NCBI GenBank assembly: GCA_021827205.1
Contig: JAKAWV010000002.1
Coordinates: 1 to 59,926, forward strand
Direction: 5' to 3'
Length of the DNA stretch: 59,926 nt
From: Pseudomonadota bacterium
GTDB taxonomy: Bacteria > Pseudomonadota > Gammaproteobacteria > Xanthomonadales > Rhodanobacteraceae
The notes beneath the pieces are model-generated. The model did no database searches and was not told where the DNA came from. It saw only the letters and a program-made list of their open reading frames with translations. Below are positions 26,579 through 34,712 of this stretch, in pieces. Position numbers and translations under genes: made by a program. Each line of letters opens with the position of its first letter. The first letter of the stretch is position 1.

Positions 26579-27691
26579 TTACTTCATGAACTTGCGGTGC
26601 GCGTGGATCGACATCAGCATGCCGAAGCCAGCGAGCAGGCTCACCGCCGAGGTGCCGCCGTAGCTGACCAGCGGCAAGGGCACGCCGACCACCGGCAGCA
26701 GCCCGGTGATCATGCCGCCGTTGACCATCACGTACACGAAAAAGCTCATCGCCAGCGCGCCGCTCAGCAGGCGCGCATAGGTATCGCGCGCGTTGACCGC
26801 GATCCACAGGCTGCGGCCGATGATGAACAGATACAGCGCCAACAACAGCAGCGCGCCAATCAAGCCGAACTCCTCGCCGACCACGGCGTAGATGAAATCG
26901 GTGGTGTGCTCGGGCAGAAACTGCAACTGCGCCTGGGTGCCACGCATGAAACCCTTGCCGAACACGCCACCGGAGCCCACCGCGATCTCGGATTGAATGA
27001 CGTGCCAGCCGGTGCCCAGCGGATCGGACTCGGGATTGAACAAGGTCAGCACGCGCTCGCGCTGATAGTCGTGCATGAAGTGCCAGGCCACCGGCAACAT
27101 CAGCAGGACGAAGCCCAGGATCAAACCCATGCGGCGCAGCGACAGCCCGGATAGAAACAACACGAATGCGCCCGCCGCCACGACCAGCAGCGCGGTCCCC
27201 AGATCCGGCTGCTTGGCGATCAACCCCGCCGGCAGCGCGATCAGCAGCAGCACCACGCCCAGATCGCGCCAGCTCGGCGGCAGCGGACGCTGCGCCAGAT
27301 ACCAGGCCGCCATCATCGGCGTGGTCAGCTTGAGCAGCTCGGAGGGTTGAAAACGCACGATGCCCAGATTGAGCCAGCGATCCGCGCCGCGGCCCTCGCC
27401 CAGCACCAGTACCAGTATCAGCAACAAGATGCTGAACACGTACAGCGCCGGCGACCAGCGCCGGAACTGTGCTGGCGGAATGCGTGAAACCACAGACAGC
27501 AGCATGAAACCCAGCACGAGGCGCGCCGCCTGCGCGCCGATGGTGTGCCAGGCCAGGTCCGCGGCACTGGCCAGAAAGAACAAGCCCATGCCGGCCAGCA
27601 GCAACAGCGCGATCAGCAGCGGCAGGTCCAGCCGTGGCCGTGTCAGCAGGCGGCGCAGAAAAATCTCGATGCGCAGCGCGACGCTGTTCAA
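26579..27691 (-). CDS. rodA: Peptidoglycan glycosyltransferase RodA
   Basis: This 370-residue SEDS polymerase of the elongasome has about ten membrane helices. Conserved points are WLNLGIVRFQPSELLKL, AKQPDLGTALL, the long periplasmic loop with the essential Asp region (NPESDPLGTGWHVIQS) and the C-terminal PLVSYGGTSAVS. The best start is TTG at 27691: an in-frame stop lies shortly upstream and the next ATG falls inside the first helix. The gap to mrdA is 10 bases. It works with PBP2 to build the lateral wall. Confidence 0.96.
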   Translation of the reverse strand: MNSVALRIEIFLRRLLTRPRLDLPLLIALLLLAGMGLFFLASAADLAWHTIGAQAARLVLGFMLLSVVSRIPPAQFRRWSPALYVFSILLLILVLVLGEGRGADRWLNLGIVRFQPSELLKLTTPMMAAWYLAQRPLPPSWRDLGVVLLLIALPAGLIAKQPDLGTALLVVAAGAFVLFLSGLSLRRMGLILGFVLLMLPVAWHFMHDYQRERVLTLFNPESDPLGTGWHVIQSEIAVGSGGVFGKGFMRGTQAQLQFLPEHTTDFIYAVVGEEFGLIGALLLLALYLFIIGRSLWIAVNARDTYARLLSGALAMSFFVYVMVNGGMITGLLPVVGVPLPLVSYGGTSAVSLLAGFGMLMSIHAHRKFMK

Positions 27692-27701
27692 GACGACGCG
27701 C

Positions 27702-29729
27702 TCACGGCGACATGCTCACGGTCGGTGCGGCACGGGCACGGTTGAGCACGCTGCTGGCGTGTGGCAGATCCACCGCCGGCGGCACCGGCGCGCTGCTGGC
27801 CGTGCCCGCCGGCAGACTCAGCGGCGCCCAGGCCGGCAGGGTGTCTCCCGGCAGTGGCGTATCCGGCAAATGGCGCAAGCGCGCCCAGGCATCGAACATG
27901 TCGCGCACGATCGGCGCGGCGTCGCGACCACCCCAGGCCGCGCGCTCCAATACCGCCACGCCGGCCACGCGTGGATCGCTGGCCGGGGTGAAGCCGATGA
28001 ACAAGGCGCGATGGCGCAATGCCAATTCCTGGTTGGTGCGGTCGTTGTGCCAGGCATGCGAGGTACGCGAAAAGATCTCGGCGGTACCGGTCTTGCCGGC
28101 GATGCGGTAGGGGAAGCCCACGTCCAGGCCGCGTGCCGTGCCGCGTGCGCCTTCAACCACCTTGACCATGCCCTGCATCACCGCCTGCCAATCGGCGCGG
28201 TGCGCGATCACCGGCGGTCCCGGCGGCGGCACCACTACCGGCTTGATCGGCGCGTCGTTGCCATCTTGCGTGGCCAGCAGCAGATGCAGGCGCTGCGGCT
28301 GTCCAAAATCGGCCAGCGTCGACAGTGCGTTGGCCAATTGCAGCGGCGTGACCTGCCAATAACCCTGGCCGATGCCGGAGATCACCGTATCGCCCAGATA
28401 CCACGGCCGGTGCAGCGTTTTTTGCTTCCACGCGCGCGAGGGCAGCACGCCGCTGGCCTCGTGCGGCAGATCGATGCCGCTGGGCTGGCCGAAACCGAAC
28501 TTGGCCATGAAGGCGCTCAGGCGGTCGATGCCCATGTCGTAGGCGAGCTTGTAGAAATACGTATTCACCGACATCTCGATGGCCTGCGCCAGGTCCACCA
28601 CGCCGACGCCACCGGGCACATCATCGCGATAGCCGCGCGCGCCGGGCAATCCGGGGATGTGCCACTCGCCGACCGAATCGACGGTGTACTGCGGCGTGCG
28701 CAGCCCCAGCTCCAATCCGGCCACGGCCTCGAACGGCTTCACCGTCGAGCCCGGCAGGTAGGTGCCATCGGTGACGCGGTTGAGCAGCGGATGGTGCGGA
28801 TCGTCCAGCAGCGCCTTGTAGTTGGCTTCGCTGATGCCGCCGACGAACAGGTTGGGGTCATAGCTGGGCGAGCTGGCCAGCGCCAGCACTTGCCCGTTGC
28901 GCGGGTCCACCGCCACCGCGGCGCCCGCGCGCCCGCGCAACCCCGTGTAGGCGGCGTTTTGCAGGTGCATGTCCAGGGTCAGGTAAAGGTTTTCGCCCGG
29001 CCGCGGCGGCACACGCTCAAGCACGCGCAGCGGACGCTGGTCGGCGTTGACTTCAACCAGTTCATAGCCGGGCACACCGCGCAGCAGTTTCTCGTATTCG
29101 CGCTCGATGCCGGACTTGCCGATCTGGCTCATGTCGGCGTAGGGCGTGCCCTGCAGTTTTTCCGCCTCGCGCTGATCGATGCTGCCGACATACCCCACTA
29201 CCGATGCGGTCAGCGCGCCTTGGGGGTAGTAGCGGCGCAAATAGGGCGCGATCTCGACCCCGGGGAAACGCCAGCGATTGATGGCGAAACGCGCAATCTC
29301 GTCCTCGCTGAGGCGATTGCGCAGCGGCACGCTTTGAAAGCTGCGCTGCTCCTTCAGCGCCTGGTGAAAGCGACGCAGATCGTCGCTCGACAGCGGCACC
29401 ACCGTGGCCAGCGACTTGAGCATCGCCGGCATGTCGTGCACCTGATCGGGCACCACCTCAAGGCGAAAAGCGGGCACGTTTTCGGCCAGCACCACGCCGT
29501 TGCGATCGAAGATCATGCCGCGCGGCGGCGACAGAAAGCGCACGTGGATGCTGTTGTCGTTGGCGCGCGTCACGAACTCATCGTGGCGCACCACCTGCAG
29601 CCAGAAAAAGCGCACGCCCAATCCGACCAGCGCCAGCATGATCAGGGCCAGGCTGAACCATGCGCGCCGGGTGAACTGACGCTGCTCGTCGCCGCTGTTG
29701 CGCAGTACTGGACGCGGTTTGCGCTTCAT
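27702..29729 (-). CDS. mrdA: Penicillin-binding protein 2 (elongation transpeptidase)
   Basis: This 675-residue class B PBP has one N-terminal membrane helix (about residues 22-45). The pedestal domain begins at SPPRGMIFDRNGVVLAEN. Transpeptidase motifs are S328-TVK331 (LPGSTVKPF), S387-VN (EMSVNTYF) and K546-TG (IAGKTGTAEIF). A Pro/Ala-rich tail of about 60 residues ends the protein. It crosslinks peptidoglycan made by RodA. Its start overlaps the mreD stop by four bases. Confidence 0.97.
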   Translation of the reverse strand: MKRKPRPVLRNSGDEQRQFTRRAWFSLALIMLALVGLGVRFFWLQVVRHDEFVTRANDNSIHVRFLSPPRGMIFDRNGVVLAENVPAFRLEVVPDQVHDMPAMLKSLATVVPLSSDDLRRFHQALKEQRSFQSVPLRNRLSEDEIARFAINRWRFPGVEIAPYLRRYYPQGALTASVVGYVGSIDQREAEKLQGTPYADMSQIGKSGIEREYEKLLRGVPGYELVEVNADQRPLRVLERVPPRPGENLYLTLDMHLQNAAYTGLRGRAGAAVAVDPRNGQVLALASSPSYDPNLFVGGISEANYKALLDDPHHPLLNRVTDGTYLPGSTVKPFEAVAGLELGLRTPQYTVDSVGEWHIPGLPGARGYRDDVPGGVGVVDLAQAIEMSVNTYFYKLAYDMGIDRLSAFMAKFGFGQPSGIDLPHEASGVLPSRAWKQKTLHRPWYLGDTVISGIGQGYWQVTPLQLANALSTLADFGQPQRLHLLLATQDGNDAPIKPVVVPPPGPPVIAHRADWQAVMQGMVKVVEGARGTARGLDVGFPYRIAGKTGTAEIFSRTSHAWHNDRTNQELALRHRALFIGFTPASDPRVAGVAVLERAAWGGRDAAPIVRDMFDAWARLRHLPDTPLPGDTLPAWAPLSLPAGTASSAPVPPAVDLPHASSVLNRARAAPTVSMSP

Positions 29730-30217
29730 GACTCACGCGCGCGCATGCGCGCACGCAAACCATCCAGCAGCAGGAACACGAACGGCCACAACACGGCATC
29801 CACCAGCGGCGCGGCCCAGGCCAGCAGCGGTGGCAGCGGCAGCCCGGCAAACGCGCGAATCAACCAGCGCAACAAGCTGTCGTTGAGCAGTAGCAACAGC
29901 ACCGCTGCGGACTGCTGCACCATCGGAAAAAAGCGCAGGCGCGCGCGAAAGCGTTGCGCCAGAAACACGATCACCACCAGCCGCAGTGCCTGATCACCGA
30001 GCAGCGCGCCAGCGAGCACATCGGCCGCCAAACCGGTGATGAAAGCCGTGCCCAGACCGACTCGATCCGGCGCCTCCAACACCCAATACACCAGCACCAA
30101 TGCCGGCCACCACGGCCGCAGCGGCAGCAGCGCCATGGGCAGCGGCAGCAACATCAGCAGCAGGCTCAGCGCCAGGCTGAGGTAGCAGACCCAACGCTGC
30201 CAATCGTTGTGCATCAT
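29726..30217 (-). CDS. mreD: Rod shape-determining protein MreD
   Basis: This 163-residue inner-membrane protein has five or six hydrophobic helices. The recognisable family pattern is RPWWPALVLVYWVLEAPDRVGLGTAFITGLAADVL in shortened form (PALVLVYWVLEAP, then GLAADVLAGALLGDQAL). It is overlapped by four bases at both ends (mreC and mrdA). The start at 30217 begins with two consecutive ATGs; the second is also possible. It is a structural part of the MreBCD elongasome. Confidence 0.94.
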   Translation of the reverse strand: MMHNDWQRWVCYLSLALSLLLMLLPLPMALLPLRPWWPALVLVYWVLEAPDRVGLGTAFITGLAADVLAGALLGDQALRLVVIVFLAQRFRARLRFFPMVQQSAAVLLLLLNDSLLRWLIRAFAGLPLPPLLAWAAPLVDAVLWPFVFLLLDGLRARMRARES

Positions 30218-31179
30218 CGCCGTGCTCCATTGCGCGCGGCCCGTGGCGTCGACGCGTTGCCCACACCCGCAGGCGCCGGCCCGATCAGGCTGGAAGGTGG
30301 ACCGGCATCGATGACTGGCGCGGGCGGACCCATCGGCTCGGCGAGATCGCGCAGCAGCAACACCTGATCGCTGCGATCCAGGCGCGCCGCCGGCCGCGCC
30401 GCGGCGCGCAGATAGTTGCCCGAGCGATCCGCCACGATCGTCACGATGGTGGCCGCGGGAAAGCCGGCCGGGAAACGCCCGCCCAGACCCGAGGTAAGCA
30501 AGCTGTCGCCGACCTTGATATCGGCGTTGATCGGCAAGTCGGGCAGGCTGAGCAAATCGCCCGAGCCACTGCCGTAAGCCACCGCGCGCACGCCGCTGCG
30601 CGCATCGATCACCGGCAGCGCGCTGCTCGGATCGGTGACCAGCAGCACCACCGCGGTATTCGGCAGCACTTCGATCACCTGGCCCATCACGCCGTGTGCG
30701 TCGACCACGGCTTGCCCCACCTGCACGCCCTGACGCGCGCCCCGATTCAGCACCAGACGCCGCCGATAAGGGTCGAGATCGATATCGATCACACGCGCCA
30801 ACTGGCCCTGCATGCGCAGCGAATCGGCGGCATCGAGCAGGCGTTTGAGCTGGTCGTTCTGACGCACCAGCGCCTGCATGCGCGCGATGCGCACGTTGGC
30901 CAGCAACAGCGCATCGCGCAACTCGCGGTTTTCTCTGCGTAGGCTGGATTGCGCGGTGAGGTTCTCGCGTATGTCGCTCAGCCAGCGTGCCGGTGCGCCG
31001 GCCAGGCGCCATGCCGGCTCCACCGCCAGCGCTGTCGCACTGCGCACGCGCGGCAGCCAGTCGTCGTGGTGGTCCAGCATCATCAATGCCACCGCCAGCA
31101 GCAGATAGCCGGCCAGTCGCAGCGTGCCGCCCGCCGAAGCGGCGAACAGGCTGGCCGAACCGTCGCGCGACAGCACCAT
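30214..31179 (-). CDS. mreC: Rod shape-determining protein MreC
   Basis: This 321-residue bitopic protein links MreB to PBP2. It has one membrane helix near residues 20-36, then a periplasmic coiled coil (RRENRELRDALLLANVRIAR) and two beta-barrel domains (VLNRGARQGVQVGQAVVDAHG and SLLTSGLGGRFPAGFP, both conserved). The last 40 residues are Pro/Ala-rich and variable. The start at 31179 lies 20 bases after the mreB stop. The frame stays open upstream only as a shadow of mreB. Confidence 0.95.
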   Translation of the reverse strand: MVLSRDGSASLFAASAGGTLRLAGYLLLAVALMMLDHHDDWLPRVRSATALAVEPAWRLAGAPARWLSDIRENLTAQSSLRRENRELRDALLLANVRIARMQALVRQNDQLKRLLDAADSLRMQGQLARVIDIDLDPYRRRLVLNRGARQGVQVGQAVVDAHGVMGQVIEVLPNTAVVLLVTDPSSALPVIDARSGVRAVAYGSGSGDLLSLPDLPINADIKVGDSLLTSGLGGRFPAGFPAATIVTIVADRSGNYLRAAARPAARLDRSDQVLLLRDLAEPMGPPAPVIDAGPPSSLIGPAPAGVGNASTPRAARNGARR

Positions 31180-31199
31180 GGGCCGCGCCGCCTCCGCGC

Positions 31200-32315
<1,116 letters not shown>

Positions 32316-32318
32316 GAC

Positions 32319-32341
32319 AAAGGCGTTAAAAAAGCCTTTGC
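32319..32341. terminator. Hairpin between the divergent mreB and kinase genes
   Basis: CAAAGGC and GCCTTTG pair across a nine-base A-rich loop. It lies just upstream of the mreB promoter in a divergent spacer, so it does not follow any gene. Its role is unclear; it may be a protein-binding dyad rather than a terminator. Confidence 0.3.
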
Positions 32342-32423
32342 CGACGCGGTTTTGCCCGCGCCGCTGCGGCATGCAACGCGGCCGCGTTAACATGGTCGGC
32401 CCATTTGCTTTGTTGGAATCCCG

Positions 32424-33359
32424 ATGCCTGCGCTGATCTGCGGTTCGCTCGCCTACGACACCATCATGGTGTTCCAGGACCAGTTCAAGAACCACATTCT
32501 GCCGGACAAGGTGCACATCCTGAATGTGTCTTTTCTGGTGCCGCGCATGCGCCGCGAATTCGGCGGCTGCGCCGGCAACATCGCCTACAACCTCAAGCTG
32601 CTCGGCGGCGAGCCCATTCCGATGGCTGCGGTCGGTCAGGATTTCGGCCCTTACCGCAAGCATTTCGAGGCCTGCGGCATCCGTCTCGACCAGGTGCGCG
32701 AGATCGATGATTTGTTCACCGCGCAGGCGTTCATCACCACCGATCTGGACGACAACCAGATCACCGCCTTTCATCCCGGCGCGATGATGCGCTCGATGGA
32801 GAGCCACGTGCGCGATGTGCCCGATGTGAGTTTCGGTATCGTCGCCCCGGATGCGCGCGAGGCCATGCTGCAGCACGCGCGCGAATTTGCCGAGCGCGAT
32901 GTGCCGTTCATTCTCGACCCGGGTCAGGCGCTGCCGCTGTTCAACGGCGCCGAGTTCCGCGCCTTCATCGAGCAGGCGCAGTACGTCACCGTCAACGACT
33001 ACGAATCGCAACTGCTGCAGCAGCAGACCGGCTGGAGCGAGCGGCAGATCGCCGAGCGCGTGCGCGCCTACATCGTCACGCGCGGGCCGCGCGGCTCGCT
33101 GATCCACACCACCAAGGGCAGCATCGAGATTCCGCCCGCGCACGAGCGCCGCATCACCGATCCCACCGGCTGCGGCGATGCCTATCGCGCCGGCCTGATT
33201 TTTGGCCTGATGCGCGACTGCGACTGGGCCACGGCCGGGCGCATGGCCTCGCTGATGGGCGCGCTGAAAATCGAATGCCCCGGTACGCAAAACCAGCGCT
33301 TCGACTACGCCGAGTTCGCCGAGCAGTTCCGCCAGCAGTTCGGCTACGTGCTGGATTGA
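32424..33359 (+). CDS. PfkB-family carbohydrate/adenosine-type kinase
   Basis: This 311-residue cytosolic sugar/nucleoside kinase is of the ribokinase fold. PfkB signatures: FGGCAGNIAYNLKLLGG near residues 46-62 (signature 1) and DPTGCGDAYRAGLIFG (signature 2 with the catalytic Asp). The N-terminal GSLAYDTIMVFQDQF resembles the adenosine-kinase-like subgroup common in beta- and gammaproteobacteria. The phosphorylated substrate cannot be named from sequence. It is a single gene divergent from mreB. Confidence 0.9.
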   Translation: MPALICGSLAYDTIMVFQDQFKNHILPDKVHILNVSFLVPRMRREFGGCAGNIAYNLKLLGGEPIPMAAVGQDFGPYRKHFEACGIRLDQVREIDDLFTAQAFITTDLDDNQITAFHPGAMMRSMESHVRDVPDVSFGIVAPDAREAMLQHAREFAERDVPFILDPGQALPLFNGAEFRAFIEQAQYVTVNDYESQLLQQQTGWSERQIAERVRAYIVTRGPRGSLIHTTKGSIEIPPAHERRITDPTGCGDAYRAGLIFGLMRDCDWATAGRMASLMGALKIECPGTQNQRFDYAEFAEQFRQQFGYVLD

Positions 33360-33402
33360 GGATGTGCAGCTCTGTTCGCCTCATGCCTGCCGTACTTGCG
33401 CG

Positions 33403-33410
33403 TGTATACA
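33403..33410. promoter_or_regulatory. TGTATACA palindrome upstream of the vapB remnant
   Basis: A perfect 8-bp palindrome overlaps a possible -10 (TATACA) 15 bases before the truncated antitoxin gene. VapB-type antitoxins commonly bind such short GTATAC-like palindromes, so this may be the old autoregulatory operator. Confidence 0.4.
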
Positions 33411-33424
33411 TCGGAAGATGTTCC

Positions 33425-33628
33425 ATGACTACCGCCAGAGTTTTCATGTCCGGCAACAGCCAAGCCGTGCGACTGCCGAAAGAGTTTCGCGTGCGCAGCG
33501 CCGAGCTCGAGATTTTCCGGCGCGGTGATGAGCTCGTGTTGCGCGGGTCAGTGCGTTCTCCGCTCTGCCTCGCCCCGTTGCTATCCTCTGCGGATGCCTC
33601 GCCCCGCATTCCTCGCCGCACCCGGTGA
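33425..33628 (+). pseudogene. vapB: Truncated VapB-type antitoxin
   Basis: Residues 1-40 (MTTARVFMSGNSQAVRLPKE onward, to FRRGDELVLR) are a clear AbrB/SpoVT-fold VapB DNA-binding domain. Homology ends abruptly after LVLR. The remaining ~27 residues (GSVRSPLCLAPLL...) are unrelated and the toxin-binding tail is gone. No vapC toxin follows. The frame overlaps the next gene's start by 35 bases. The break near position 33547 probably marks the left junction of the accessory region. The fragment could still bind its operator. Confidence 0.72.
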
Positions 33629-33809
33629 TCTGTCTGCCGCAGTGGTGGCCGTGGCCGCCGTTCATGGACTCGTGAACGCGCCTGCGCTCACCTGCGATCT
33701 ACGCGAGCAGGCAGAGTGGCTGGCGATCCACAGCCCCCGACTCGAGTGTTCATCACGCGTCGCCGCAGCGCTGCTGCGGCCCGACCGCCCGGACCTGGGC
33801 GAGGATTAG
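33594..33809 (+). CDS. Hypothetical protein, upstream part of an amber-interrupted frame
   Basis: This encodes 71 residues from the ATG at 33594 (MPRPAFLAAPGDL) to an amber TAG at 33807-33809. The very next codon continues the same frame for 225 more codons (next entry). It contains a hydrophobic Ala/Val-rich helix (AAVVAVAAVHGLV) and AEWLAIHSPRLECSSRVAAALL. I do not recognise the family. TATCCT at 33581-33586 is a possible -10. Either a single gene was broken by a nonsense mutation or two proteins are made from one transcript. Confidence 0.4.
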   Translation: MPRPAFLAAPGDLSAAVVAVAAVHGLVNAPALTCDLREQAEWLAIHSPRLECSSRVAAALLRPDRPDLGED

Positions 33810-34484
33810 TTGGAGCGCGATTGCAAGCGCGCCCGTGAACTCGCTGCCCTGCCGTCGGGACAGCGGGATAAGGCGTTGCGGGTCCAGTCGCTTGCCAGTC
33901 CCGTGCCTCGGGGCCTGGACCGGGGCCATCGTGTGCGCGTGCGTTATGCCCTCGCCGAGGTCGTTGCCGCCGCCTGTGGCGATGCAGAGGTTGCCCAGGC
34001 GGCCCGGATTTCTGGCGTATTCCGCGACCTCGCCCGCGCTCATGCAGATGCCGGTGCGGCAGGAGTCCCGGATCGTGTGCTGTCCGGCATTCTCCACGCG
34101 GCGGGCCTGCGCGTCCCCGATTGCGTCATGCCGATGCGCCGGGACTGGCTCCAGGCGCTGGCGGTGCCGGATCTGCTCTCCCGTCCGTTCCTGCCGGTTG
34201 AGCGGCAGGATCGTGCGACGGGCGAACCCTGCTGCGATCTCGTGCCGCTAGCGCTGGTTGGCGCGATCCCGGATGCCGCTTCGCTGTCCCGCATGCTTTC
34301 CGGCACCGCGCCCGACATCCGCTTGCTGGATGGCACTCCAGCCTCGCCGCGCGGTCCCGCGCGATGGCTATCTCTCGCCGCGTGGGCGTATGAGCGCAGA
34401 GAAGTGATGGCCCGCTCCGATCCCGCATGGGTCAACGCACTTCAGGCCGCGCGTGTCCGCGCATCCCGTGCGCCGCGCGCCTGA
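33810..34484 (+). CDS. Hypothetical island protein, downstream part of the same frame
   Basis: This encodes 224 residues if TTG at 33810, immediately after the amber codon, is used as start; no Shine-Dalgarno is seen. It is a soluble helical protein with no membrane segment and no motif I can assign (DRGHRVRVRYALAEVVAAA; a LLSRPFLPVERQD stretch in the middle). It ends beside the direct repeats at 34512. Base composition is close to the host average. Together with the preceding frame it would make a 296-residue protein. It could be a decayed mobile-element accessory gene. Confidence 0.45.
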   Translation: MERDCKRARELAALPSGQRDKALRVQSLASPVPRGLDRGHRVRVRYALAEVVAAACGDAEVAQAARISGVFRDLARAHADAGAAGVPDRVLSGILHAAGLRVPDCVMPMRRDWLQALAVPDLLSRPFLPVERQDRATGEPCCDLVPLALVGAIPDAASLSRMLSGTAPDIRLLDGTPASPRGPARWLSLAAWAYERREVMARSDPAWVNALQAARVRASRAPRA

Positions 34485-34511
34485 CGCACCTGCGTTTTCA
34501 GGCCTTTCTCC

Positions 34512-34531
34512 GTGGCCCCAATGTGGCCCCA
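34512..34531. repeat. Tandem direct repeat GTGGCCCCA
   Basis: GTGGCCCCA occurs at 34512-34520 and 34523-34531, an 11-base period. On the minus strand this reads as two TGGGGCCAC units before a run of A. Short tandem repeats of this kind are typical of tyrosine-recombinase arm sites near integrase genes of genomic islands. No integrase is present here. Confidence 0.55.
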
Positions 34532-34652
34532 CGCTTTTTTTTGCGAGTCTGGCGGTTGTCCATAACCGCTTGATTTAATGGCGTGGACTCACTCGAACAG
34601 ATCGCGCAATGCATTGATGCAAAAGCCTGTCGATGGCGCCATTTTTCACATA

Positions 34653-34673
34653 TACCCCCAGAAGTACCCCCAG
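34653..34673. repeat. Tandem direct repeat TACCCCCAG
   Basis: TACCCCCAG occurs at 34653-34661 and 34665-34673, a 12-base period, just before the res stop codon. With the repeat at 34512 it fills an A+T-richer 228-base spacer (34485-34712) that holds no gene. The pair resembles integrase arm-type binding sites. Confidence 0.55.
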
Positions 34674-34712
34674 CAGCTAAGCGTGCCCCCTGCGCGACCG
34701 CATACCCGGCAG

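Noticed and set aside
27360-29993. An 877-codon plus-strand frame opposite rodA and mrdA
   Set aside because: It is antisense to two well-supported genes, is rich in His/Arg/Gln and carries no motif.
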